Source: an uncultured Clostridia bacterium
GTDB lineage: Bacteria; Bacillota; Clostridia; Oscillospirales; Oscillospiraceae
NCBI GenBank assembly: GCA_945910975.1
Contig: CAMDZY010000033.1
Span: 1 to 13,052 of the forward strand
Length of the DNA: 13,052 nt
Direction of reading: 5' to 3'
Of the stretch, positions 1 through 8,175 are shown in pieces. Numbering within the stretch: the stretch's first letter is position 1; every line of letters begins with the position of its first letter. The notes below the pieces were generated by a model that was not told where the DNA came from, ran no database searches, and worked only from the letters and a program-made list of their open reading frames with translations. The position numbers and the translations under genes are program-made.

Positions 1-416
1 CCGCCGGCTCGGTGACCGGCTCCATGCTGACCGCCGACACCGGCGCCTACTTCGTTGGCCGGGCATTCGGCAAGCACAAGCTGGCTCCCGTCATCAGCCC
101 GAAAAAAACCGTAGAGGGTGCAATTGGCGGCGTGCTGTTTACGGTGCTGTTTATGGAAATCTACTGCCTGATTTTCGATTTTGGCTTTGGCTATCATATG
201 AACTATTTCTATGCCGCAATTTACGGCGTTGTCGGCTCGATTTTGTCGATTGTCGGCGATTTGACCTTCTCCGTGATCAAGCGTCAGGTTGGCATCAAGG
301 ACTATGGCAAGCTGCTACCGGGTCACGGCGGCGTTTTGGATCGTTTCGATTCCATGACCATTGTTGCGCCGCTCACGGAGCTGTTGGTCATTCTGCTGCC
401 AATCGTCAGTAAATAA
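1..416 (+). CDS. cdsA: Phosphatidate cytidylyltransferase (CDP-diacylglycerol synthase), 5'-truncated by window edge
   Basis: Integral membrane enzyme that makes CDP-diacylglycerol from CTP and phosphatidic acid, the precursor of membrane phospholipids. Only the last 137 codons are in the window; the frame begins at base 3 and ends at TAA 414-416. The CdsA family signature is intact near the C-terminus: S-V-I-K-R, then K-D-Y-G, then LPGHGG, then LDRFD, which contains the conserved metal and substrate-binding acidic residues. Further upstream are TADTGAY and SPKKTVEGAIGG, also typical of the family. Hydrophobic stretches between these motifs fit the last membrane helices. In-frame GTG 12 and ATG 24 are internal codons, not starts, because the conserved sequence continues to the window edge. 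dxr follows after 9 nt, and the position just before dxr is the usual one for cdsA in Firmicutes. Confidence 0.96.
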   Translation, partial: AGSVTGSMLTADTGAYFVGRAFGKHKLAPVISPKKTVEGAIGGVLFTVLFMEIYCLIFDFGFGYHMNYFYAAIYGVVGSILSIVGDLTFSVIKRQVGIKDYGKLLPGHGGVLDRFDSMTIVAPLTELLVILLPIVSK

Positions 417-425
417 GGTGATCGT

Positions 426-1577
426 ATGACAAATGCACTTTCCATCCTTGGCAGCACCGGCTCCATCGGGCGTCAAAGTCTGGATGTAGCGGAGCATCTG
501 CACATTCCGGTCGTGGCGCTGGCCGCCGGAAGCAATGTGCCGCGCATGGCGGAGCAATGCCGCAAATTTCACCCCCAACTGGCGGTGATGGCAACCGAAC
601 AGAGCGCACAAGCGCTGCGGGATGTATTAAATGACGATTCCATTCATATCCTTTATGGGATGGACGGACTCATGCAAGCTGCCACCCTCGACGCCGCCGA
701 CACGGTCATTACCGCCGTGGTCGGCACGCTGGGCTTGCGCCCCACGTTGGCCGCGATCCGGCAGGGCAAACGCATTGGCCTTGCCAACAAGGAAACCATG
801 GTCTGCGCGGGAGAACTGGTGATGCAGGAGGCCGCAGCGCACAATGCCGAGATTATTCCGGTCGATTCGGAACACTCCGCCATTTTCCAATGCCTGATGG
901 GCAACCGCGACCGCAGCCAGGTCAAAAATTTGATTCTCACCTGCTCCGGCGGACCGTTTTTCGGAATGCGGCGGGAAGAATTGGAAAACGTCACAAAAGA
1001 TGACGCGTTAAAACACCCAAACTGGAAGATGGGCGCAAAAATTACCATCGACTGTGCTACCCTGATGAACAAGGGTCTGGAAGTCATTGAGGCTATGCGC
1101 CTGTACCGGCTTCCGCCGGAACAGGTGAAGGTCGTGATCCACCGGCAGAGCATCGTCCATTCTCTGGTGGAATACAACGACGGCGCGGTGCTTGCGCAGC
1201 TGGGGCAGCCGGATATGCGCCTGCCCATTCAGCTTGCCATGACCTATCCCGACCGTCTGCCCTCCCCGGTAGCACCGCTTGACTTGCTCACCTGCGGTGC
1301 ACTGACCTTCCAGTCGCCCGATTTGGACGCGTTCCCCTGTCTTGCCATTGCCATGGAGGTTGCCCGTCAAGGCGGCACGGCACCGGCTGCGATGAATGCG
1401 GCCAACGAGATTGCCGTGGGTCTGTATTTGCGCGATCAAATCAAATTCTACGACATCCCCGCCCTTGTCCGCAGCGCGCTGGACACGGTACCTTTTATCG
1501 CTGCGCCCAACCTATTTGAAATTCTGGAAGCCGATGCTGCAGCGCGCCGCGTTGTGCAGCAGCAATTCCCGAAATGA
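426..1577 (+). CDS. dxr: 1-deoxy-D-xylulose-5-phosphate reductoisomerase (MEP pathway)
   Basis: Cytosolic NADPH- and metal-dependent enzyme that converts 1-deoxy-D-xylulose 5-phosphate to 2-C-methyl-D-erythritol 4-phosphate, the committed step of MEP isoprenoid synthesis and the target of fosmidomycin. It has 383 residues, a normal length. The Rossmann motif GSTGSIG is at residues 9-15. LANKET follows at 119-124, and the metal ligands are D147, E149 (VDSEH) and E219 (NKGLE). The HPNW lid segment is at 197-200 and HRQSIVHS at 239-246. Start ATG 426 is supported by AAGGTG at 415-420, which overlaps the cdsA stop. One oddity: the conserved DSAT motif reads DCAT, so the residue aligned with substrate-phosphonate-binding Ser222 of E. 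coli Dxr is Cys210 (codon TGT). It is co-directional with ispG two genes downstream, which works in the same pathway. Confidence 0.97.
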   Translation: MTNALSILGSTGSIGRQSLDVAEHLHIPVVALAAGSNVPRMAEQCRKFHPQLAVMATEQSAQALRDVLNDDSIHILYGMDGLMQAATLDAADTVITAVVGTLGLRPTLAAIRQGKRIGLANKETMVCAGELVMQEAAAHNAEIIPVDSEHSAIFQCLMGNRDRSQVKNLILTCSGGPFFGMRREELENVTKDDALKHPNWKMGAKITIDCATLMNKGLEVIEAMRLYRLPPEQVKVVIHRQSIVHSLVEYNDGAVLAQLGQPDMRLPIQLAMTYPDRLPSPVAPLDLLTCGALTFQSPDLDAFPCLAIAMEVARQGGTAPAAMNAANEIAVGLYLRDQIKFYDIPALVRSALDTVPFIAAPNLFEILEADAAARRVVQQQFPK

Positions 1578-1579
1578 GG
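1576..1579 (+). promoter_or_regulatory. Ribosome-binding site that fixes the rseP TTG start
   Basis: GAGG overlaps the dxr stop codon (TGA 1575-1577) and lies 8 nt before TTG 1588. No ATG or GTG in the rseP frame lies at a useful distance; the next in-frame ATG is at codon 39, beyond the catalytic HELGH. This makes TTG the only sensible start. Confidence 0.75.
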
Positions 1580-1587
1580 CTGATATC

Positions 1588-2640
1588 TTGTATATTGTAA
1601 TTGCAATTTTACTCTTTAGTTTTCTAATCTTCATCCACGAATTGGGGCACTTTGTGGCAGCAAAGCTGTCCGGCGTGCAGGTCAATGAGTTTGCCCTGTT
1701 CATGGGGCCGAAAATCTTTGCCAAAAAAATCGGCGAAACCACTTACCGCATCAACTGGATCCCCATCGGCGGCTACTGCGCCATGGAGGGCGAGGACGGC
1801 GACAGCGATAATCCGCGTGCCTTTTCCGCAGTCAAGGTTTGGAAACGACTGATTATTCTATGCGCCGGCTCCTTTATGAACCTTGTGGCAGGCTTTTTGA
1901 TCGTTCTGCTGATCACGAGCTGCACCGCCGAGGGCATTGCCACGGCAGAAATCACCCATTTGGAGCCGCAGAGCGATCTGGTTGCCGCCGGAATTCAAGA
2001 GGGCGACGAGATTTACTCCATTGACGGCAATCGCGTGTTTATCTCCTCCGAGCTGTCGTTGCTGCTGAGCCGTAACAACACCGGCGTGTTCGATTTTACG
2101 GTACTACGCGACGGAAAAAAGCTGGATTTTCATGACATTACGCTGACAAAAAAGGATTTTAACGACGGCACCCAGCCGCGTTACGGGTTAAGCTATGGCG
2201 GGTTTGAAGAAGCCACGTTTGGCAATGTGATGTCTTACTCCTGGAATTCCTGCCGCTATTTCAGCCGTCTGGTCTGGTTCGGTCTGTCCGATCTGGTCAG
2301 CGGCAATGCCGGGCTGAACGATTTGGGCGGCCCCGTGAAAATTGTGGAGGTCGTCAACGAAGCCGGCCAGCAGGCAGAATCCACCGCCGATGGCGTTTGG
2401 AACACGCTGTACCTGTTCGCCTTCATCGCGGTGAACTTGGCCGTGATGAATATGCTGCCGATTCCGGCGCTCGATGGTGGACGCGTAGTCATTCTGCTTT
2501 TGACTTGTGCCATTGAAAAAATAACCCGCAAAAAACTCAATCCCAAATATGAAGCCTACCTTAACGGCGCTTGTATGGTGCTGTTGCTTGCCTTTATGGC
2601 GTTTATCACATTGCATGATGTAATCGGATTATTCCACTAG
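1588..2640 (+). CDS. rseP: RseP/RasP-type site-2 zinc metalloprotease (intramembrane protease)
   Basis: Membrane-embedded M50-family protease that cuts transmembrane segments of substrates such as anti-sigma factors and signal-peptide remnants. With a TTG start it has 350 residues. The first helix (about 2-20) carries the zinc motif HELGH at 17-21. A second hydrophobic segment spans about 89-110. A PDZ domain follows at about 118-190 (EPQSDLVAAGIQEGDEI, then SIDGNRV). The second catalytic motif NMLPIPALDGG is at 288-298, with D296 as third zinc ligand, and a last helix lies near 325-345. This is the complete family layout with one PDZ domain, usual for Gram-positives. The frame stays open upstream into dxr, but that extension is only an overlap in a different frame. 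The gene lies 10 nt after dxr and 10 nt before ispG. The substrate cannot be told from the sequence. Confidence 0.95.
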   Translation: MYIVIAILLFSFLIFIHELGHFVAAKLSGVQVNEFALFMGPKIFAKKIGETTYRINWIPIGGYCAMEGEDGDSDNPRAFSAVKVWKRLIILCAGSFMNLVAGFLIVLLITSCTAEGIATAEITHLEPQSDLVAAGIQEGDEIYSIDGNRVFISSELSLLLSRNNTGVFDFTVLRDGKKLDFHDITLTKKDFNDGTQPRYGLSYGGFEEATFGNVMSYSWNSCRYFSRLVWFGLSDLVSGNAGLNDLGGPVKIVEVVNEAGQQAESTADGVWNTLYLFAFIAVNLAVMNMLPIPALDGGRVVILLLTCAIEKITRKKLNPKYEAYLNGACMVLLLAFMAFITLHDVIGLFH

Positions 2641-2650
2641 GAGTTGTACT

Positions 2651-3688
2651 ATGACAAGACAGATAAAAGCCGGAAATATTCTTGTAGGCGGCGGCGCACC
2701 GGTGTCCATCCAATCCATGCTCAACACCCGCACCACAGACGTTGCCGCCAGTTTGCAGCAGATTCGCGATTTGGCCGCAGCCGGATGCGAAATCGTCCGT
2801 CTGGCGGTGCCGGATGCCGAGGCTGCCAAGGGCTTTGCCGAAATCGCTGCGCAATCTCCGTTGCCGCTGGTTGCCGACATTCATTTTGATTACCGGCTGG
2901 CGATTGCCGCTGCCGAGGGTGGCGCTGCCAAAATCCGCATCAACCCTGGCAACATCGGTGGAGAGGATCGCGTCAAGGCCGTGGTGGACTGCTGCAAGGC
3001 GCATCATATTCCCATCCGCATCGGCGTCAACGGCGGCAGTCTGGACAAAACGCTGCTTGCCAAATACGGCCACCCCACGCCGGAAGCGCTGGTAGAAAGC
3101 GCCTTTTCCCACATCCGTCTGTTGGAAAAATACGGATTCTATGACACTTGTATATCCATGAAATCCTCTAACGTGCCGGTTATGATGGAAGCCTATCGCC
3201 TGTTCTCCCGCCAGTCGGACTATCCGCTGCACGTAGGCGTCACCGAAACCGGCACCGAATCCATGGGCATTATCAAGTCCTCCATCGGCATCGGTGGGCT
3301 TTTGTGCGAGGGAATCGGCGATACCGTGCGCGTTTCTCTCACGGCCGACCCGGTGCGCGAAGTAGAAATCGCCAAGCAGATTTTAAAAGCCGCCGGTGTC
3401 CGCAAGGGCGGCGTCAATCTCATCTCCTGCCCGACCTGCGGCCGAACACGAATTGACCTGATCGGTCTGGCCGAGCAGGTGGAGCAGGCACTCAAAAATT
3501 GCGAGAAAAATATCACGGTCGCCGTGATGGGCTGTATCGTCAACGGCCCCGGCGAGGCGCGCGAAGCCGATGTCGGCATTGCCGGCGGCGATGGCTGCGG
3601 CGTGCTGTTTGTCCACGGCGAGTTAAAGGAAAAACTGCCCTACGACCAGTTGTTACCCGCACTGCTGCGCTATATTGATGTGTTATGA
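2651..3688 (+). CDS. ispG: 4-hydroxy-3-methylbut-2-en-1-yl diphosphate synthase (flavodoxin/ferredoxin), IspG/GcpE
   Basis: [4Fe-4S] enzyme of the MEP pathway that reduces 2-C-methyl-D-erythritol 2,4-cyclodiphosphate to HMBPP. The protein has 345 residues, the short bacterial form without the plant-type insert. The TIM-barrel part carries SIQSMLNTRTTD (19-30), RINPGN (96-101) and GVNGGSLD (125-132). The cluster ligands are C260 and C263 in SCPTCGR, C295 in GCIVNGPGEA, and E302. AGGAG at 2639-2643 overlaps the rseP stop and lies 7 nt before ATG 2651. The stop codon overlaps the polC start (ATGA at 3685-3688), which suggests translational coupling. In B. subtilis the same slot between rasP and polC holds proS; I recall ispG in this slot as common in Clostridia. 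Oxygen-sensitive chemistry fits an anaerobe. Confidence 0.97.
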   Translation: MTRQIKAGNILVGGGAPVSIQSMLNTRTTDVAASLQQIRDLAAAGCEIVRLAVPDAEAAKGFAEIAAQSPLPLVADIHFDYRLAIAAAEGGAAKIRINPGNIGGEDRVKAVVDCCKAHHIPIRIGVNGGSLDKTLLAKYGHPTPEALVESAFSHIRLLEKYGFYDTCISMKSSNVPVMMEAYRLFSRQSDYPLHVGVTETGTESMGIIKSSIGIGGLLCEGIGDTVRVSLTADPVREVEIAKQILKAAGVRKGGVNLISCPTCGRTRIDLIGLAEQVEQALKNCEKNITVAVMGCIVNGPGEAREADVGIAGGDGCGVLFVHGELKEKLPYDQLLPALLRYIDVL

Positions 3689-6600
3689 ATCAGATTGTTC
3701 ATTTTTCTCAACTATTTCCCGGCTGTGTGCCGGACGAGCTGGCGCAGGCCACTGTGCAAAACGCAGAAGTTTTTCCGGAGGAACGCCGCATCTGTGTCCA
3801 CTTGTTCCGGGAAACCTATCTGCCCATACGTAAAACCAGTGCCGTGCAATCCCAGATTGCACGGTTATATGGTTTGCGCCAGTTGGATTTACATCTGCAC
3901 TATCCCGCCGAACAACTGCCCAACATGAATTTTTCCGACCTGACGTGGGTGCTGACGCAGCGCTACTCGCCTGCAACCGCCATTTTGGCAGGCTGCAGAT
4001 GGGAGTTGGACAGCAAAGTGCTTCGCTGTCACCTGCGCGCCAACGGCGTTGCAGAGCTACAGCCGTACCTGCGCCATGGCTCGGATTATCTCAAAGACTG
4101 CTTTGGCGTGTCGGTACAGCTGGAACTGATGCCCGGCAATTCGGCAACCGGCACAGAGCTGTTTGCACAAACCGAGCGCATCCGCATGGAAGCTCTCAAC
4201 CATCTGCCCACAACGGCGCCATCCGCACACGCAACACCCGCGCCGAAAAAGGCCGATACGCCAAGCGATGTCATTTTCGGAAAACCCTTCTCCGGCCCTG
4301 CCACACCGATGAAGGATCTGGATATCGACATGGGGCAGGTCATTGTGGAGGGCGAGGTATTTTTTGCCGAACACAAGGAGCTGAAAAAGCGTAACGCGTG
4401 GGTCGTCAATTTTGCCATGACCGACCAGACAGGCTCCGTTCGCATCAATCAATTCATGGAGGGCGATAAATCCAAGCCGATCTTGGAACAAATCTCCCCG
4501 CCAAACCCCAAAAAAATGAAACCCGGCAGCTATATCCGCGTGCAGGGTCGCATGACTGTGAACCGCTACGACAATGAGCTGGTGCTACAGCCGCGCAACA
4601 TCATGCTCGCCAAGCGCCCTGTTCGCGTTGACGCGGCCAAGGACAAACGTGTTGAATTGCATCTGCACACCCTGATGTCCTCCATGGACGCTCTGACCAA
4701 TACACAAATGGCCGTCCGGCAGGCCGCAGCCTGGGGACACAAGGCCATTGCCATCACCGATCACGGCGTCGCGCAGTCGTTCCCGGATGCACTGCACGCC
4801 GTCGAGGGTGGCTGCAAGGTGGCCGGAACCGACGAGCCAATCAAAATTTTATACGGTTGCGAGGGATATTATGTAAACGACGTTGACGACCGCATTGTGG
4901 TACACGGCGAGCAAAATCAAACCTTCGACCGGGAAATTGTGGCATTCGACCTGGAAACCACGGGACTTTCGGCGCAACACGATGAGATTACCGAAATCGG
5001 CGCCGTTGTCATGAAAAACGGCGAGGTTCTGGACAAATTCCAGACCTTTGTTAATCCCGGCAGGCCGTTGAGTCAGAAAATTACGGATTTGACCGGCATC
5101 ACGGATGAAATGTTAAAAGACGCTCCATCCCTGTCCGAGGCGCTGCCAAAATTTATCGAATTTTGCGCCGGACGCCCGCTTTGCGCCCACAACGCCGACT
5201 TTGACGTCGGCTTTATCACCGCAGGCTGCCAGCGCTTGGGGCTAAGCTATCAGCCGACTTATGTTGACACCCTCATTCTGGCGCAAAATCTCATGCCCAA
5301 GCTGAGCAAGCACAAGCTAAACATCGTGGCCGATGCCCTCAGTCTGCCGGATTTCAACCATCACCGCGCCTCTGATGATGCCATCACCTGCGGCTATCTG
5401 CTGATGCGGTTTTACCGAATGCTGGAGGAAGAACACGATATTCACGATTTGGCATCCATCAACGGCGCCATGACCAAGCTGCGCAGCGGCGGTCGGCTCG
5501 ATGGGCGACACACGCGCCATATCATTCTGTTCGCCAAAAACCAGACCGGACTGCGCAATCTTTACCGCCTGATTTCCTACGGCAATTTAAAGTATTATAA
5601 ACGTGTTCCCCGCATTCCCAAGTCGGAACTGCTGCAATGGCGTGAGGGCATCCTGATTGGCTCTGCGTGCGAGGCCGGCGAGCTGTTTCAAGCGATCGTT
5701 GCGCACAAAAGTCACGCGGAACTGAAACGAATCGCCGAATTTTACGACTTTTTGGAGATCCAACCGCTTGCCAACAACCGCTTCATGCTGACCAAGGGTC
5801 TGGCCGAGAGCGAGGAGCAGCTGCGCGAATTTAACCGCACCGTCGTTCGTCTGGGGGAAGAACTGGGCAAACCGGTCGTTGCCACCGGCGACGTGCATTT
5901 TTTGAACCCGGAGGATGAAATTTTCCGCCACATTCTTCTGGCAACCAAGGGATTCGAGGACGCCGACAAGGCATTGCCCCTGTATTTCCGTACGACAGAC
6001 GATATGTTGCAGGAGTTTTCCTATTTGGGCGAAGAGAAAGCCTATGAAGTCGTAGTGAAAAACACCAACCTGATTGCCGATATGTGCGAAACCGTTCGCC
6101 CGGTGCCGCACAACCTGTTCGCACCCAAAATTGAAAATTCCGTGGAGGATTTGAAACGACTCGTCTATGGCAAAATGCACCGCCTATATGGAGAACATCC
6201 TCCCAAGCTGATTTCCGAACGTGTTGAAACAGAGTTAGGCGATATTATTCGCTGTCACTATGACGTGATTTATATGTCCGCGCAGAAATTGGTGCAAAAT
6301 TCGCTGGAGCATGGCTATCTGGTCGGCTCGCGTGGGTCTGTCGGTTCGTCCATTGTGGCGTATATGTCCGGCATTACCGAGGTCAACTCCTACCCGCCGC
6401 ACTATCGCTGCACCAATCCCGATTGCAAATTCACCACCTTTGACACGGCGTCCATTGATACGGTCGATGAACACGCCGATGATCCGGAGCTTGTAAAACG
6501 TGCGCTTTGGGCGAAAGCCAACGCCGCCTGCGGCGCTGATTTGCCGGATGCCAACTGCCCCAAGTGCGGCGCACCGTTCGCCAAAGAGGGCTTTAACATT

Positions 6601-8067
6601 CCGTTTGAAACCTTTTTGGGCTTTGGTGGCGACAAGGTTCCCGATATCGACTTGAATTTCTCCGGCGAGTATCAGGCCAAGGCACACGCCTACTGCGTGG
6701 AAATGTTTGGCAGTGACCACGTTTTTCGCGCCGGAACCATCGGCACGGTTGCCGAGAAAACCGCCTTTGGCTATGTCAAGCACTATCTTTCCGACCGCAA
6801 CCAAACCGCCAGCCACACCGAGGAATTGCGCCTGTCCACAGGCTGCGTCGGCGTCAAGCGCACCACCGGCCAGCATCCCGGCGGTCTGGTGGTCATTCCG
6901 CAGGAAAATGAGATTTGGGACTTCTGCCCCGTCCAGCACCCGGCAGACGACCCCAATTCCGACTGGATCACCACGCATTTTGAATACCACTCGATGGAAG
7001 AAAACCTGCTAAAGCTGGATATGCTGGGTCACGATGACCCCACCATGATTCGAATGCTGGAGGATTTGACCGGCGTAGACGCCAAATCCATCCCGTTAGA
7101 CGACAAAGACACGATGTCCATCTTCACCTCCAGCAAGGTGCTGGGATATGAAAATGACCCGCTCTTAGGCCCTGTCGGTTCGTGCGGAATCCCGGAATTC
7201 GGTACCGGCTTCACGCGCGGGATGCTTCAGGAAACGCAGCCGACCGAATTTGACACACTGATCCGCCTTTCCGGCTTTTCCCACGGCACGGATGTGTGGC
7301 TGGGCAATGCCCGCGACATTATTCTGTCCGGCACCGGCACCGTTTCCCAAGCAATCGGCTGCCGCGACGACATCATGCTGTACCTCATCAAGTGCGGAAT
7401 GCCGGAAAAACGCTCGTTTAAAATCATGGAGGCCGTCCGAAAGGGTCGCGGTCTGCCGGAGGGTGCCGAGCAGGAAATGATTGACGCCGGCGTGCCGAAG
7501 TGGTATATTGAATCGTGCAAAAAAATCAAATACTTGTTCCCCAAGGCACACGCGGTTGCCTATGTCATGATGGCCTTCCGCATTGCTTGGTTCAAGGTAC
7601 ATGAACCGCTGGCGTTTTACGCCGCATATTTCTACCGCCGCAGCCAAAAAGGCGGCTTCGACGCCGCCATGATGACGCAGGGCATCGACAAGGTCAAAGA
7701 ATCGATCGAGCGCATCAAAAATGACCCCGAGTCCACCGACAAGGACAGCGATTTGATGACCACGCTGGAGTTGTGCTATGAATTCTACCTGCGCGGCTTC
7801 CGCTTTGCCCCGATCGACCTCTACCGCTCGCACGCCACAAAGTTCATCATTGCAAACGGCGAACTTCTGCCACCCTTTGTAGCAGTGTCCGGCTTAGGCG
7901 AAACCGCCGCATGGGATATCTACCACGGCCGTGAGGGGAAGCACTTCATCTCCATCGAAGAATTCTCCGCCGCCTGCCCCAAGGTATCCCAGACGCACAT
8001 TGAAAATCTCCGTCAGGCAGGCGCCTTTGGCGATCTGCCCGCCACCAGCCAGATTACACTGTTTTAA
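3685..8067 (+). CDS. polC: DNA polymerase III subunit alpha, PolC type, with built-in 3'-5' exonuclease
   Basis: Replicative polymerase of low-GC Gram-positives. It has 1460 residues, at the upper end of the usual length. Domain order: N-terminal domain (about 1-180), OB fold (about 215-310), PHP domain (HLHT at 326-329, ITDH at 357-360, GDVH at 735-738) split by a DnaQ-like exonuclease (about 415-580). The exonuclease has FDLETTG with D422 and E424, HNADFD with D507, and HRASDDA with H560 and D565. The polymerase core has GSRGSVGSS (881-889) and PDIDLNFSGE with catalytic D987 and D989. Between them is a zinc module with C909, C914, C958 and C961. The last five residues, QITLF, match a sliding-clamp-binding motif. 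There is no strong ribosome-binding site; the 4-nt overlap with ispG suggests coupled translation. All key residues are present and the frame is unbroken. Confidence 0.98.
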   Translation: MNQIVHFSQLFPGCVPDELAQATVQNAEVFPEERRICVHLFRETYLPIRKTSAVQSQIARLYGLRQLDLHLHYPAEQLPNMNFSDLTWVLTQRYSPATAILAGCRWELDSKVLRCHLRANGVAELQPYLRHGSDYLKDCFGVSVQLELMPGNSATGTELFAQTERIRMEALNHLPTTAPSAHATPAPKKADTPSDVIFGKPFSGPATPMKDLDIDMGQVIVEGEVFFAEHKELKKRNAWVVNFAMTDQTGSVRINQFMEGDKSKPILEQISPPNPKKMKPGSYIRVQGRMTVNRYDNELVLQPRNIMLAKRPVRVDAAKDKRVELHLHTLMSSMDALTNTQMAVRQAAAWGHKAIAITDHGVAQSFPDALHAVEGGCKVAGTDEPIKILYGCEGYYVNDVDDRIVVHGEQNQTFDREIVAFDLETTGLSAQHDEITEIGAVVMKNGEVLDKFQTFVNPGRPLSQKITDLTGITDEMLKDAPSLSEALPKFIEFCAGRPLCAHNADFDVGFITAGCQRLGLSYQPTYVDTLILAQNLMPKLSKHKLNIVADALSLPDFNHHRASDDAITCGYLLMRFYRMLEEEHDIHDLASINGAMTKLRSGGRLDGRHTRHIILFAKNQTGLRNLYRLISYGNLKYYKRVPRIPKSELLQWREGILIGSACEAGELFQAIVAHKSHAELKRIAEFYDFLEIQPLANNRFMLTKGLAESEEQLREFNRTVVRLGEELGKPVVATGDVHFLNPEDEIFRHILLATKGFEDADKALPLYFRTTDDMLQEFSYLGEEKAYEVVVKNTNLIADMCETVRPVPHNLFAPKIENSVEDLKRLVYGKMHRLYGEHPPKLISERVETELGDIIRCHYDVIYMSAQKLVQNSLEHGYLVGSRGSVGSSIVAYMSGITEVNSYPPHYRCTNPDCKFTTFDTASIDTVDEHADDPELVKRALWAKANAACGADLPDANCPKCGAPFAKEGFNIPFETFLGFGGDKVPDIDLNFSGEYQAKAHAYCVEMFGSDHVFRAGTIGTVAEKTAFGYVKHYLSDRNQTASHTEELRLSTGCVGVKRTTGQHPGGLVVIPQENEIWDFCPVQHPADDPNSDWITTHFEYHSMEENLLKLDMLGHDDPTMIRMLEDLTGVDAKSIPLDDKDTMSIFTSSKVLGYENDPLLGPVGSCGIPEFGTGFTRGMLQETQPTEFDTLIRLSGFSHGTDVWLGNARDIILSGTGTVSQAIGCRDDIMLYLIKCGMPEKRSFKIMEAVRKGRGLPEGAEQEMIDAGVPKWYIESCKKIKYLFPKAHAVAYVMMAFRIAWFKVHEPLAFYAAYFYRRSQKGGFDAAMMTQGIDKVKESIERIKNDPESTDKDSDLMTTLELCYEFYLRGFRFAPIDLYRSHATKFIIANGELLPPFVAVSGLGETAAWDIYHGREGKHFISIEEFSAACPKVSQTHIENLRQAGAFGDLPATSQITLF

Positions 8068-8075
8068 CCCCCGAT

Positions 8076-8087
8076 TTTTGTACAAAA
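8076..8087. promoter_or_regulatory. 12-bp perfect palindrome upstream of the nucleoside phosphorylase promoter
   Basis: TTTTGTACAAAA is a perfect palindrome centred about 64 nt before the likely transcription start of the next gene. CCGATT (8071-8076) and AATCGG (8104-8109) form a second, wider inverted pair ending just before the -35 box. Either could be an operator or part of a weak polC 3' hairpin (T6 follows at 8117-8122). The role is not known. Confidence 0.3.
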
Positions 8088-8109
8088 TGTAAAATATTGC
8101 CCCAATCGG

Positions 8110-8138
8110 TTGCAAATTTTTTGGTTTTATGCTATACT
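8110..8138 (+). promoter_or_regulatory. Sigma-A-type promoter with extended -10, for the nucleoside phosphorylase gene
   Basis: The -35 box TTGCAA (8110-8115) and -10 box TATACT (8133-8138) are separated by exactly 17 nt. TG at 8130-8131 gives an extended -10. The start of transcription should lie near 8145. The 9-mer TGGTTTTAT occurs at 8122-8130 and again at 8138-8146, on both sides of the -10 box. Confidence 0.75.
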
Positions 8139-8175
8139 GGTTTTATCATTTTTTGAGTAAAGGAAGGGTTCTTCT

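Noticed and set aside
653..1228. Antisense open frame in dxr (191 codons)
   Set aside because: It mirrors the conserved dxr coding sequence and shows no domain, promoter or start signal of its own.
6235..6990. Long open frame on the - strand inside polC (251 codons)
   Set aside because: It lies wholly opposite the conserved polymerase core of polC, has no recognisable motif and no ribosome-binding site, and is best explained as a shadow of GC-rich codon use.
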